Notes: generated by a model from the letters alone, not told the origin. Positions 20,601 to 33,385 are shown, numbered from the stretch's first letter. The stretch: 64,000 bases of DNA from Aquarana catesbeiana (GCF_042186555.1 NC_133324.1:135831577-135895576), one strand, 5' to 3'. Numbers and translations are program-made.

Positions 20601-20698
20601 GTCAGCAAGAATAACTGGGTATGCTGTAGCATTTAAATAATGAGGATAGACCCAAGAATTCAAGTTGTGTATGCCAAATTATAACCTTTCCATATGTA

Positions 20699-22288
20699 CA
20701 GTTGTGCTCATAAGTTTACATACCCTGGCAGAATTTATGATTTCTTGGCCATTTTCAGAGAAATGGAATGATAACACAAAAACGTTTCTTTCACTCATGG
20801 TTAGTGTTTGGCTGAAGCTATTTATTATCAATCAACTGTGTTTAGTCTTTTTAAATCATAACGACAACAAAAACTACCCAAATGATCCTGATCAAACGTT
20901 TACATACCTTGGTGGTTTTGGCCTGATAACATGCACACAAGTTGACACAAAGTGGTTTGAATGGCTATTAAAGGTTACCATCCTCACCTGTGATCTGTTT
21001 TCTTGTAATTAGTGTGTGTGTATAAAAAGCCTTGCATCTTTCATCCAGTGCTGCACTGACGTTTCTGGATTCTGAATCATGGGGAAAGCAAAAGAATTGT
21101 CAAAGCCTCTGCGGGAAAAGGTAGCTGAACTGTATAAAACAGGAAAGGGATATAAAAAGATATCCAAGGAATTGAGAAGGCCAATTAGCAGTGTTCAAAC
21201 TCTAATCAAGAAGTGGAAAATGAGAGGTTCTGTTGAAACCAAACCACGGTCAGGTAGACCAACAAAAATTTCAGCCACAACTGGCAGGAAAATTGTTCAG
21301 GATGCAAAGAAAAACTCACAAATAACTTCAGGTGAAATACAGGACTCTCTGAAAATATGTGGTGTAGCTGTTTCAAGATGCACAATAAGGAGACACTTGA
21401 AGAAAGATGGGCTGCATGGTTTTGTCCCCAGAAGAAAGCCATTACTACACAAATGCCACAAAGTATCCCACTTACAATACGCCAAACAGCACAGAGACAA
21501 GCCACAAACCTTCTGGCACAAAGTCATTTGGAGTGGTAAGAGCAAAATTTAGCTTTTTGGCCACAACCATAAACGCTACATTTGGAGAGGAGTCAACAAG
21601 GCCTATGATGAAAGGTACACCATTCCTACTGTGAAACACAGAGGTGGATCGCTGATGTTTTGGGGATGTGTGAGCTACAAAGGCACAGAAAATTTGGTCA
21701 AAATTGATGGCAAGATGAATGCTGTATGTTATCAAAAAATACTGGAGGAACATTTGCATTCATCAGCCAGGAAGCTGCGCATGGGACGTACTTGGACATT
21801 CCAACATGACAATGATCCAAAACACAAGGCCAAGTCGACCTGTCATTGGCTACAACAGAATAAAGTGAAGGTTCTGGAGTGGCCATCTCAGTTTCCTGAC
21901 CTCAATATCATTGAGCCACTCTGGGGAGCTCTCAAACATGCAGTTCATGCAAGGCAGCCCAAGAATTTACAGGAACTGGAGGCTTTTTTGACTAGAGGAA
22001 TGGGCAGCTTTACCATTTGAGAAGATAAAGAGCCTTTGATTGATGTTAAAGGGGGCAATACATGGTATTAAGAACTGGGGTATGTAAACCTTTGATCAGG
22101 GTCATTTGGGTAGTTTCTGTTGTGATTACGATTTAAAAAGAGTAAACACAGTTGATTGATAATAAATGGCTTCAGCCAAACACTAACCATGACTGAAAAA
22201 AAGTTTTTGTGTTATCATTCATATTCTCTGAAAAATGGCCAAGAAGTCCTAAATTCTGCCAGGGTATGTAAACTTATGAGCACAACTG
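20699..22288 (+). mobile_element. complete Tc1/mariner element (1590 bp)
   Basis: Flanked by TA at 20697-20698 and 22289-22290. Long terminal inverted repeats begin CAGTTGTGCTCATAAGTTTA. An inner repeat of the same type (GTTTACATACC near 20899, GGTATGTAAAC near 22079) gives the IR/DR arrangement of fish and frog Tc1 elements. A single transposase gene fills the middle. Ends look intact, so it could be mobilised in trans. Confidence 0.95.
21079..22020 (+). pseudogene. Tc1 transposase with nonsense codon
   Basis: DDE transposase that would bind the terminal repeats and cut and paste the element. The ATG at 21079 opens MGKAKELSKPLREKV. Two helix-turn-helix regions occupy about residues 1-115, with a GRPTK hook (SGRPTKIS) between them. 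The first catalytic motif reads WSGKSKI instead of WSDE-type, so the first Asp is lost. The next codon is TAG (21550-21552, likely from GAG), after which the same frame continues. The second Asp (FQHDNDPKHKAKS) and the Glu (LNIIEPLWGALK) are kept. The frame ends at 22018-22020, shorter than the family's roughly 340 residues, implying a C-terminal frameshift. Dead on at least two counts. Confidence 0.95.
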
Positions 22289-22290
22289 TA

Positions 22291-23113
22291 TGTCACAGCA
22301 GAAGTTGAGATCCTCTACCACTGTAACTGAACTGTCCTCTTATTAGTGACAGGAGTCAAATGTGGCATGGTCTCCTGGTACTGAAGCTTAATCCCTTTAA
22401 TGTTCTATGTGCTTTACCTTCAGGGATGCTGTCCGACACACCATAGCTGTAAAGGGCAGTTTGTTCAGTAGTTATGGACTTCACGGGAGCTTCAACAAAT
22501 ATGCCCATTTTCTGACCTCACATATGCATTTTATGTGCAAATTCACAGATATTTAACTGCACTTAAAAATTCACGTGTGAACAGTGCCTTAAGGTAGAAT
22601 TAAATTTGAATGTACAGTAGTAATGGAGTGTAAAAGCCCTGTAAGGGTTTTTGATTTTTGCTATTTATGTCCCATGTAGGAGATTTCCCTTTACTTTACT
22701 GGCCCATATACAGGAAATGAGATAAAATTCATCCATGGTCACCAAAACTAGTGTCCTCATTAGAAGATTACTATAACTGTTTTGAGGACAATACAAAAAT
22801 TTGGGATTCTCTTTTGGTGATAACAGTAAACATGACAACTAGAGGTTGGTGAATCTTCCTAATGGTGATACAGACAGCAAAAAAAAAAAAAAACAAGAGG
22901 TTTTCTACTCTCCTCCCACTCTATCCAAAATAATCCACTTTGTTGCTTCCTGGGTCACCGCTCTGCTCATTGGACAGAAGTGATTATGCCAATTCATTGT
23001 CCAATAAACAGGCAGGAGGTGCAAGACTTAACCAAGAAATAGGGCTGTTGCTTGGCTAGGATGACAAGGCTGGATAAAGAACAAAATACTGAATAGAATA
23101 ACAATGAGAACAG
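22291..23113. other. no gene seen
   Basis: Unassigned AT-rich sequence with an A-run at 22880-22893. No coding homology or element end that I can support. Confidence 0.5.
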
Positions 23114-23116
23114 TAA

Positions 23117-23399
23117 GCTCTGGTTCACACCAGTGTGGCTTTGAAATTGCGCAATTTCAAAGCCACAGATCAGTGTGATTTGGATCTCCAATTTCATTGT
23201 GGCTTGAAACTTATTTTAACAGAAATCAATGCAAGTCGCAATAAAATTGCAGAAAAGTAGTGCAGGAACCTTTTTCAAAGTCGCTGCGACCTGAGTCACA
23301 ATGATTTGAATGGTTCAATTGCTGAAAATAGAGTGCAACTTCTCATGCAATTTTGAACTGTCAAATCGCATCACAAACCCCACTAGTGTGAACGAGGGT
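23117..23399. mobile_element. PIF/Harbinger-like MITE, TAA duplication
   Basis: Ends GCTCTGGTTCACACCAGTG and CACTAGTGTGAACGAGGGT form an inverted repeat. TAA flanks both sides (23114-23116, 23400-23402). The interior is rich in self-complementary TTTGAAATTGCGCAATTTCAAA. No coding capacity. Confidence 0.75.
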
Positions 23400-23402
23400 T
23401 AA

Positions 23403-24961
23403 AAATGTATATTTCAACAGTGTTTTGTTGTTTTCTTTTCTAAGATGCAAGATAGTAGCCAAAATGATGCTGGCTCTCTGCCCAAACTTAATCTCGCTTA
23501 GAGCCTGAATTTTAGCCCTCGTTTACTTTATGCACTTATAGTTGATTCTTAAATGCAAAGTAAATGGACCGTATTTATCCAGGATGCAAGATAATGTCAC
23601 AATGAAAGAGTATAAAGGCTGTAATTACAAAAGTAATCTGCATGTCCTGGAATATGCCACTTAGGTGTGTCTGAGCTAAAGTTTTGCATTTTATCTTTTT
23701 AATATGTTGAAAGTTTGGAGTTTAACCCTTTCGCTGCCAGGTCCTGGCCTTCACTTGTAAGCTCAGGTGGCCAGATCATTTTTGCAATTTTTCACTTTTT
23801 TATCATTTTTGGTTACAGCTTTTAGAGTTTGCAAAATAAATTTTCTGAACCCACAGCTTTGAAAAAATAAACAGATGGTGCTACGAATTTTATAGGTTTC
23901 ATGATAGTTGTGGTAGTATCAATATCCAAAACAATATTTTACATAAAAATGCACTAAATCTTTATTATTGCACAGTGTACACAAACACAACACAGCTTAC
24001 ACATTTTCTACTAACTATAAAAGATAAAACTGTATTGAGTTGATAAATAACACATATTAGGGAATTTTAAAAATGGCAAATCTGTAAATAAGTAACTTGC
24101 GCTAAAAACGTGGATGGTGGGTTACCTAGATCTACAGTATGCGTTGTGGTAATGTCTCAGTGCTATGTGTATGCTGCGTTTGTGTACGTTACGTTACCAT
24201 TATGCAGGCATACATTTTATCTCAATGCAATGTGTTACAATGAGTGCCAACGCTTTGCACATAGAGCTGAGTTAATATGATTTTAAAAAAATTCAAGTGC
24301 ATTCCAAACATTGCACTGAAGTATTTGTGCAAAACACACATCAGCACATGTGCATTATGCGTATCATAATGTGCACACACTGATGTGAATGGGCCCGTAG
24401 TGTGTTGATACACCTCATTGCACCGACACAAGTTTAGTGCATTACCACAATGTGTTGTGTATTTTTGTGTAATTTATGTGTGTAATGGTGGGGGGAGGGT
24501 ACAGATTCAAGAAGCAGCGTATCTCTGCTCCCAGGAATCACAGAAGTTTGCATACAGTTGCCAGCAGCAGCCAGTACAAATCAATGACAGAGACGTAGTT
24601 AGCATGGTGGCTCCGCCCAAACAGCTTTGTCATCCAGGTACAGAATTTTTTGCAAACATTGATTAAGCCTGGTACACACTATCCTTTGTTTTTGTTCAAC
24701 CCAGTGGGCTTAAAAGAAAAATCTGGGGAGCTCCTCCTGAGCTCGCTTTACTAGCTATCCGATGTTAGTACAGCAATCTCCCTGCTGAACTATTGTGTTC
24801 TTACAGGGCGACACTCCCCCACCCACCAGAACACACCGGTCAGCGCTCGCAGCCATTGGCTGAGAACGCTGATAAGATGGCACTTAAAGGTCCCATCTGG
24901 CAGAGAGACTATGTAGAGCATGCCAGAGATCCCATCTTCTTCTCCCCGCTTTGTATTTTAA
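23403..24961. other. repeat-like but unassigned
   Basis: A TTAACCCTTTCGCTGCCAGG start at 23723 resembles a piggyBac-like left end without a matching right end. About 24135-24455 is a loose inverted repeat (GCGTTGTGGTAATG and CATTACCACAATGTG). A TTAAGCCTGGTACACACTAT start at 24663 resembles a MITE left end. None can be closed. No gene seen. Confidence 0.35.
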
Positions 24962-25355
24962 TGCCGTGTACACACGAGCGAACTTTACGGCAGACTTTGT
25001 CTAGCTGACTTTACGACGGACTTTCCGAATGAACGGACTTGCCTACACACGATCAACCAAAGTCCGACGGATTCCTACGTGATGACGTATGACCGGACTA
25101 AAACAAGGAAGTTCATAGCCAGTAGCCAATAGCTGCCCTAGCGTCGTTTTTTGTCCGTCGGACTAGCATACAGACGAGCGGACTTTTCGACCGGAATCAA
25201 GTCCGTCGGAAAGATTTGAAACATGTTTCATTTCTAGATCCGTCAAACTTTTGTGGAAAAAAAGTCCGTTGGAGCGCACACACGATCGAATTGTCCGACG
25301 GACTCCAGTCGGCCGGACCAAGTATGCCGTAAAGTCCGGTCGTGTGTACGCGGCA
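24962..25355. mobile_element. PIF/Harbinger-like MITE, TAA duplication
   Basis: 394 bp with ends TGCCGTGTACACACG and CGTGTGTACGCGGCA, exact or near-exact complements. TAA flanks both sides (24959-24961, 25356-25358). The interior repeats GTCCG(A/T)CGGA and ACTTTACGGC blocks in both orientations. Confidence 0.85.
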
Positions 25356-25358
25356 TAA

Positions 25359-27590
25359 GCCACACTTCCTGGCTTTGACACGCAAGAACAGTATTTTCTC
25401 TTTTCACATTCAGTGTATACATTAGCAGGGTGTGGTAGTGTATTCTGCAGATTAGAACATTCAATGCCTTGGTAATAAATTATGGAATTCTAAGCCATCC
25501 ATCATATCTCGCAATTAGGATTTAATCACACAGGAGTGTTTTAGCCTTCCTCTTTTAATGTAAAATGTGTGGATGGACTATCCCACTGTTGTAGTTCTAA
25601 ATGACAAGCAGTGAAGTGTTAGATTCAGTATTAGGTATCAGATTTCTGTAGTTTTACCTGACTGTTTTCAGTCCTTCATGAGTGAAGAAATGAGAATGGC
25701 TGTTCTCTGTGCAGTACATCTATTTATTACATCTTTGATCATGAAAGTGAGATTTAAAGTTAAAGTGTACATAAACCTCAACAATAAACTTCTCTTATTT
25801 GTTCTGTTTCGGTCTGTTAAATATACCATTGGAACCACTTTGTGATCAGTTTGATAAGTGCAAACAAATACCTGTTGATCCTGCCACAAAAAACATTCAG
25901 CTTGTAACTTCCTGGGGTGCATTGAAATCTCAATATATTACATTTTTGTTCTTGGGTTTAGATGCACTTTAATGTACATGGGTATTCTTCTAACATCTGT
26001 TGGGAATCTGAAATGGAGGAATCTTGTGTAGCACTTTCCTAGTTGCTAGGTAAAGTAAATTTAGCTGGATCCTCTGTAGGCAGGAAAGCAGGGGTTAATT
26101 TGTTTTTGACTGTGCAGAGCTTCAAGGCTGTGGCTCTATTACCTCCCCCTGTCTTCTAGAATTCACTGGGTAGTTCTAGAAATTAGAGGGTGGAGGAACA
26201 GAGGCTGCAGCCTGAATATTTATGGGTTCCACCAATTCCTAAGGAGGCAAGGCTCGGTAGGTGGGGGGGCAGTTCCAAAAATAGTCAGAAGCCTGGCAGT
26301 CAAGAGAGCAGAATCCAGGGTCCTGGTGCTTGAAGGGGAACCCTGGGCTGGTGGGCTCTGCACCTGGGCAGAAGGAAGGCGAGGAGGAAGAGAGTGAGAG
26401 GAATAGAGAAGGAGCAGTTGGAAGCCTCACACCTTTACCAGCCTCAGCTAGTCTTAGCTGAAGCCCTCCTGAGAAGAATGCCCCGGCCAGTCTTGCATTT
26501 AGCCCTGAGCACATACTGCCTTAAATGTTCACACCACTAGGTGCACCACACAGCTTTGTCCAGCCGCTACAGCTTTCATCCTCTCATAAGCTAGGTTCAC
26601 ACTAGCCAATGCTCTGAAAAGCGATCCATGGTGGATTGCTTTTCAGAGCATGGTTAAGGCGTTCGGGAGGCGATCCTGCTGCCTCCTAAATGCCTGTTGG
26701 TTTTTTTTTTTCTTGTTTTTTTCTGATGAACGTCAGTTTATAATAGGACCAACGTACTGCAACCAAGAGCCAAGCGTTTGTCTTGCCAATGACTTGAATG
26801 GCGTGACAAACGCCATCTGTGCTGTCTGTTCACTCAGCATGTCACGTTAAATTTACCACAGCCTTGGCACAAGTTTTCTGTGGCATATAAACAGCCTTGC
26901 AGCTGTTGTTTAGCCTTATGGTGGGTGGCTAGAGAACAGAAAAACCAGGTCTCAGCCACTTGTTGTTACAGCTCACTGGCCACTCATGTTAAAGAGGCCA
27001 TGACAGGTTGCCGGAAGCAGGGTTGGATGGGGCACCTGTGCCCTCTGCCCACAGCTAAATGCCTGAGCGCCATGCACCAGGGCTTAATTCCCATTGTGCA
27101 TGGGGGTTAATAGTTTCAGCTTCATGACTGCTGAGGCGCAATGGGCTTAGGTCCCACTTAACGTAACACCAAGGGATCAAATCCCCCACCATCCTTGCCC
27201 TTTACTCCATTAAATAAGACACTTACAACCATTAGGTTGGAAAGGGAAAGGCCACATCTTTATTAAATTCCAACACATAACATGTGAACACATTTAACCA
27301 GTGCCACTGTGTCACGCACCTAGCCATGCCCCCATCAGTCAAGGCTCTCTTTCCCTAGGGAGGGGCTCAAGAGGCCTTCAGTAATCTGGGTCTCTCTAGT
27401 AGCAGAAACTTTTGAGTATGGCTTTTTCAGCTGATACATGTTTGTGGTTCAAACACCATCAGTTTTAATGAATAAAAATATTATCCACAATGTCCATGAA
27501 TCTTCACAGTACCATCCAAAAAATAAGTCAGTATAATGGCACAAGATTAGAAAGAAACTTCTGCACACAAAAATTTAAACTGAAAATTGT
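25359..27590. other. no gene seen; one MITE end
   Basis: Unassigned. At 26586-26660 an AAGCTAGGTTCACACTAG start is followed by a clean hairpin (CTCTGAAAAGCGATCC at 26612 and complement ending 26650). The same hairpin recurs inside the hAT element at 28509-28553. Open frames here lack homology that I recognise. Confidence 0.4.
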
Positions 27591-27594
27591 AGTC

Positions 27595-27775
27595 TGCAAG
27601 GCCGGTCAGATGGATAGAAACTTGGCCGGTTCAGCAGGAACTGGACGAATTTCGATTCATCTATGAGCAGAGTGGTTGTACTGAAGTTGATCCATCGATC
27701 GACCTCAGTACAACCAGTCTGTTGGGGTTTTCTTATACGATCGCTGCTGGTTGCTATAGCTCACTTACGAACCGA
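27595..27775. repeat. MITE fragment related to 17988-18259
   Basis: Contains CAAGGCCGGTCAGATGGATA, GGTTCAGCAGGAACTGGACG and CAGTACAACCAGTCTG, resembling the interior of the MITE at 17988. Ends are not resolved. Confidence 0.4.
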
Positions 27776-27900
27776 ATTAACCTAACAGTATAATTAACCT
27801 AACAGTAAAGCTACAAGTTAGTGTAGTGTGACCTCTGCACAGTGTTCAGCTAAAGCTACAAGTTAGTGTAGTGCGACCTCTGCACAGTGTTCAGCTAAAG

Positions 27901-29269
27901 CAGGGGTGTCCAAACTTTTCTCAAAGAGGGCCAGATTTGATGAAGTGAACATGTGTGAGGGCCGACCATTTTGCCTGACATTCTTTGAACCATTAAAATT
28001 CAGTCTAAGTGTGTTCATTCGAGCACTAATACACTGCCCAACAAGAATTCTCTTGCCTTTGTCGCGCTCGTTCCCGACACACAGGCGAATGCTCTGCTCT
28101 TTAGGGGTACCGTTAATTCTCAGTGCAATTCAAAAAAAAAAAGGACTTCTTTCCCTGCATTTTTGTGGGTAGGGAAGCCCATTGAAATGAATGGGCTGCC
28201 CTACACGTAGCACGCAGCCACACAGATGTGAACCAAGGGCTTGTTCACATGTCAGGTTGGAGGGGCAGCAAAACCACATGATTAAGCTGTTTTTACCACC
28301 CCCAACTTCTCCCCCTTTAGCTGCAGAGGGAGCAGCTGGGGGCGTACACATGCTGTGGCTGCAGCTGAAGGTATACCCAGGCTGAATGGAGCTGCACTGC
28401 AACTATGCCGCAACTGTGTGCATTGCACGGTTGCGGTATAGTGATGCTGCATTTATGGGCTTAAAACAGGTGGTGAGGAGGCACCATAATGCCATTTTAC
28501 CGCCTGTCAAATGCCTCTGAAAAGCGATCTGTGCATGGATTGCTTTTCAGAGGAACAGCAGTCCTGGCTGCTATCACAAACAAGCCCTACAAAAGCAGTT
28601 CTGATGGTACAGGAAATGGGGGGTGGCAGATTAAAAGTAACATACACGCATACATACACACAGACACATGCACACACATGCAGACACATACACACACATA
28701 CAGACAAATGCACACACATACAGACACATGCATACACATACATACAGACACATGCACATGCACATACATACAGACATACATACAGACACATGCACACGCA
28801 CACACATACAGACACATGCATACACATACATACAGACACATGCACACACACATTCAGAGAGACACATGCACACACACATATACACACACATACAGACACA
28901 TGCACACACACACATACAGACACATGCACACACACACAGACACATGCACACATACAGACACATGCACACACACACACATACAGACACATGCACACACATA
29001 CAGACACATGCACACACACACATACAGACACATGCACACACACACACATACAGACACATGCACACTCCCCTGCACTTTACTTTCACTTTTGAGGCTGACG
29101 GATCTTCTCACAGTGCCGATGTACAGTTCAGCAGGGGATTGGGCTCATCTGACAGCCCTGATCCCGCGGCACACTGGCTGAGAAAGGCTGGTTTAGATAA
29201 CCAGGCGGGCCGTTCAAAACCGGACCGCAGGCCGCGATTGGCCCGCGGGCCGGACTTTGGACATGCCTG
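27901..29269. mobile_element. nested non-autonomous hAT, perfect 8-bp TSD
   Basis: Ends CAGGGGTGTCCAAACTTTT and GGACTTTGGACATGCCTG are the classic hAT/Charlie type. Duplications AGCTAAAG lie at 27893-27900 and 29270-29277. The insertion splits one unit of the host element's tandem repeats, so its boundary is certain. The 1369-bp interior includes a MITE-like segment (about 28160-28560) and a CA-rich minisatellite. No transposase. Confidence 0.95.
28640..29065. repeat. CA-rich minisatellite, unit about 22 bp
   Basis: Imperfect copies of ACACATGCACACACACATACAG. It yields long HTHT-type plus-strand and CVCV-type minus-strand open frames, which are artefacts of the repeat. Confidence 0.95.
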
Positions 29270-29276
29270 AGCTAAA

Positions 29277-30160
29277 GCTACAAGTTAGTGTAGTGCGACC
29301 TCTGCACAGTGTTCAGCTAAAGCTACCTGTAGAAGGTTGGTGGTGTTTTCCTGATCCTATCACTACCACAGGCAGCTAAATTATTTACACGTTAGTGTAG
29401 TGTGACCTCTGCACAGTGTTCAAGTAAAGCTACCTGTAGAAGGTTGGTGGTGTTTTCCTGATCCTATCACTACCGCAGGCAGCTACATTATTTACACGTT
29501 AGTGTAGTGAGACCTCTGCACAGTGTTTAGCTAAAGCTACCTGTAGAAGGTTGGTGGTGTTTTCCTGATCCTATCACTAACACAGGCAGCTAAATTATTT
29601 ACACGTTAGTGTAGCGCGACCTCTGCACAGTGTTCAGCGAAAGCTACCTGTAGAAGGTTGGTGGTGTTTTCCTGATCCTATCATTAATGCAGGCAGCTAA
29701 ATTATTTACACGTTAGTATAGTGCGACCTCTGTACAGTGTTCAGCTAAAGCTACCTGTAGAAGGTTGGTGGTGTTTTCCTGATCCTAATACTACCGCAGG
29801 CAGCTAAATTATTTTCATGTTAGTGTAGTGCGACCATTGCACAGTGTTTAGCTAAAGCTACCTGTAGAAGGTTGGTGGTGTTTTCCTGATCCTATTACTA
29901 CCACAGGCAGCTACATTATTTACACGTTAGTGTAGTGCGTCCTCAAAACAGTGTTCAGCTAAAGATACCTATAGAAGGTTGGTGGTGTTTTCCTGATCCT
30001 ATCACTACCGCAGGCAGCTACATTACTTTAACGTTGGTGTAGTGCGTCCTCTGCACAGTGTTCAGCTAAAGCTACAAGTTAGTGTAGTGCGACCTCTGCA
30101 CAGTGTTCAGCTAAAGCTACCTGTAGAAGATTGGTGGTGTTCTCATACTGCAGGCAGGCA
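29277..30160. repeat. 107-bp tandem repeats, about 8 units
   Basis: ACCTGTAGAAGGTTGGTGGT recurs at 29325, 29432, 29539, 29645, 29753, 29860, about 29967 and about 30119, spaced 106-108 bp except the last. Each unit also carries GTTAGTGTAGTGCGACCTCT. Units of about 45 bp lacking the CTGTAGAAGG part precede the nested hAT (27806-27900). Being just upstream of the transposase they may be subterminal binding sites or promoter repeats. Confidence 0.95.
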
Positions 30161-30184
30161 GTTGATTTTGCTAGCTTCAGTATC

Positions 30185-30185
30185 A

Positions 30186-30220
<35 letters not shown>
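30185..30220. repeat. TA microsatellite
   Basis: A run of about 15 TA dinucleotides shortly upstream of the transposase ATG. Confidence 0.95.
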
Positions 30221-30222
<2 letters not shown>

Positions 30223-30266
30223 ATATCCCAGCTTAGTGCAGCTACATCTCACTGCAGGCCATTAGT

Positions 30267-33200
30267 ATGTCTGGAAGGCCAACAAGGAGAGGCAGACAGT
30301 CACAAGCCAATAAAAGAGGGCAAGCAGGCTCTGTGTCTAGAGGCAACAGTGCTGGTCGTGGACACGGTGCATCCTCATCAGCACATGGCCGTGGGACACG
30401 CTTGACCTTTTTTTCGGCAGCTGGCCGTGTTGAGCCGCAACATGCAGAAGACTTGGTCGAGTGGATGACCAAGCCGTCCTCATCCTCCTGATCCTCTCTC
30501 ACCCATGCTCAGGGTGCTTTGTCTGGCAAAGCAGCTGCCAACGCGGCCTCTTCTCTCAGCTCAATGGCATGAGTGACTCCTTCCCTAGCCCCACCATGTC
30601 CTCCTGAGGAGTCCCTCAAACTGTGTGACCACAGTGTTGGGTACATGCTCCAGGAGGATGCCCAGCGTTTAGAAGGCTCTGATGATGATACTGAGCTAGA
30701 TAAAGGCAGTAACGTGAGCACGGACAGAGGGGGTGCCCAAGAAGGACAGCAATCTGGCAATCATGCTCCCCCTGCTGCAGCATACTGCCAGGTTTGCTCC
30801 AGTGATGAAGAGGGAGGGGATGATGAGGTCACTGACTCAATGTGGGTGCCTGATAGGAGAGAGGAGGAGGCACATCACCAATGAGGCAGGATGCCCTCCA
30901 GGGGCCAGCCTAAGGGCAGCACACTGACTGCATCACACCGCAAAGCTCCGCATGTGCAGGGCGCTGCTGTCTCTGCGCGTTATTCCAAAAGTTCTTTGGT
31001 ATGGGCCTTTTTGGGACGAGTGCATTAGATCGCACCGCTGCTATTTGCAACATATGTCTCAAGCGTATCTCGCGTGGCCAAAACATCTCCCGCTTGGGCA
31101 CCACATGCTTGACCAGACATATGTTGACCTGCCATGTAGTTCATTGGCAAGCATACCTAAAAGACCCACACCAAAGAACAAAGAAGACCTCTCCTTGCTC
31201 CTCATCAGCTGAGATCTCCAACCCCACTATACCTTCAGTCCTCTCTGAGACCTGCACTGAGAGGAATGAAGGTGTAGAATTAGGTGTGTCACAGCCAAGT
31301 ACTTGTGGGCAATCTGCTTTCGGTACACCGATGTCAGATTGTTCCAGGCAAATTTCCCTGCCCCAGCTGCTGCACCGCCGAAAGAAGTTCGCTCCCAGCC
31401 ATCCACATGCCCAGCGGTTGAATGCTAGTTTGGCAAAATTGCTAGCACTTCAACTGCTACCTTTTCAGTTGGTAGACTCTGCCCCCTTCCTTGAGTTTGT
31501 GGAATGTGCGGTTCCTCAGTGGCAGGTACCCAAATGCCACTTTTTCTCATTGAAGGCGATTCCTGCTCTCTACCGACATGTGGAAGGCAATGTCCATGCC
31601 TCGCTGGACAGGGTGGTCAGCGGTAAGGTGCATATTACCGCTGACCCCCTCCTCTTCTTCTTCCTCCATGGCCTCTTCCTGTGCTTTGTCCTCTGAACCA
31701 GCGGTGCTCCGTAGGTGTTCAAGGGGCTACGCAAGTATGCAGGCCAAAAGATGCCATGCAGTGCTTGAGCTGGTGTGCTTGGGGGACAGGAGCCATACTG
31801 GGGCAGAGGTTCTGTCACCTCTGCAGGGGCAGGTTCAGAGGTGCTTGACACCACGCCAACTTAAGGCAGGAATGGTGGTTTGCGACAATGGCACCAACCT
31901 CCTCTCCGCCCTCCGACAGGGACAAATGACCCATGTGCCCTGTTTGGCTCACGTTCTTAACTTGGTGGTGCAGCGGTTCTTGGGCAGGTACCCGGGCTTA
32001 CAGGATGTCCTGAGGCAGGCCAGGAAAGCCTGTGTGCATTTCCGATGGTCATATAATGCCAGTGCTCGGCTGGCAGACCTCCAAAAGGAATTTAACCTGC
32101 CCAAGAACCGCCTAATCTGTGACATGTCCACCAGGTGGAACTCAACGTTGGCCATGCTGCAGCGGCTGCACATGCAGCAGAGGGCCATCAATGAGTACCT
32201 GTGCGACTATGGCACCAGGAGAGGGTCAGGGGAGCTTGTTTTTTTTTCCCCACGCCAGTAGGCCATGATCAGGGATGCATGCACTGTCCTGTCACCATTT
32301 GAGGAGGCCACGAGGATGGTGAGCAGTGACAGTGCATGCACCAGTGACACTGTCCCCCTTGTCCACCTGTTGGAGCACACGCTGCTTGGAATAATGGACA
32401 GGGCACTTGAGGCAGAACAGAGGCAGGAAGAGGAGGACTTCCTTAGCTCTCAAGGCCCCCTTTATCCAGACAGTGTTCCTGCGTGCCCGCCGATCACACA
32501 GGAAGAGGAGGAGGAGGAGGAGGAGGAGGAGGATTGTGTCAGTATGGAGGTGGAGCCTGGCACTCAGCATCAGCAGCAGTCTTTAAGGGATCATTTACAG
32601 TCCCAAGAAACACATGGACTTGTACGTGGCTGGAAGGAGGTGCGGATCACGTCGTCCTTCGTGATCCAGAGGACTCCTGACCGAATGCCTCAGCAAACCT
32701 ACGCTGCATGGCCTCCCTGATCCTGCAAAGCCTGCGGAAGTATCCTCGTATTCGTGGTATCAAGGAGAAGGAACAATAATGGCTGGCAACCCTCCTTGAT
32801 CCACGTTACAAGGGTAAGGTTGCGGACCTTATCTTGCCGTCGCAGAGGGAGCAGAGGATGAAACATCTTCGGGAGGCCTTGCAGAAAGGTCTGTGCAACG
32901 CGTTCCCAGTGACTTGGAGGTTACAAACTCCTGTTTCTGGACAACGTGTTGCTTAGGCTTCAGTCAGTCAAAGAAGGAGCGGTGGAGAAGGTGGCCGTCT
33001 GACCGATGCGTTCAGACAATCTTTTAGTCCGCAGCCCCAAGGTATGATCGGTTCCAGCAACCATCGCCAGCGTCTGTTTTACATGGTGCAGTAATACCTA
33101 GGGGCAAGATCTGACTTGGACACCTTTCCCACCGAAAATCCTCTGGGTTACTGGGTCTTGAGGATGGATCACTGGCCAGAGCTTGCACAGTATGCAATTG

Positions 33201-33385
33201 AGCTACTGGCCTGTCCTGCATCCAGCGTTCTTTCGGAAAAAACATTCAGTGCTGCTGGAGGCTTTGTAACCGATCACAGGGTGCGTCTGTCCACCGACTC
33301 GGTCGATTGACTGACCTTCATAAAAATGAATCATTCTTGGATCACCACCAGCTACCAAGCACCTGATGCTGATGTAACCGAATAA
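30267..33385 (+). pseudogene. hAT transposase (BED zinc finger type), many breaks
   Basis: Would excise and insert the element. The ATG at 30267 opens MSGRPTRRGRQSQANKRG, a basic N-terminus. In-frame TGA codons follow at about 30489 and 30570. A BED-like zinc finger appears near 31030-31135 in another frame (ICNICLKRIS, then TRHMLTCH). The RNase H-like core follows near 31880-32200 (MVVCDNG, HVPCLAHVLNLVVQRF, STRWNSTLAMLQRL), with a TAG at about 32261 where Trp is expected (SPRQ*AMIRDAC). An acidic poly-Glu run is at 32503-32533. The C-terminal hAT dimerisation region is near 33130-33340 (NPLGYWV, ELLACPASSVLSEKTFSAAGG) with TGA for Arg at about 33308. At least two frameshifts. Not functional. 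Confidence 0.9.

Noticed and set aside
28489..29270. Overlapping His/Thr-rich and Cys/Val-rich open frames on both strands
   Set aside because: Direct translation of the CA-rich minisatellite; no start context or domain.
27806..30160. CRISPR-like array
   Set aside because: The repeats are contiguous with no unique spacers and belong to a eukaryotic hAT element.
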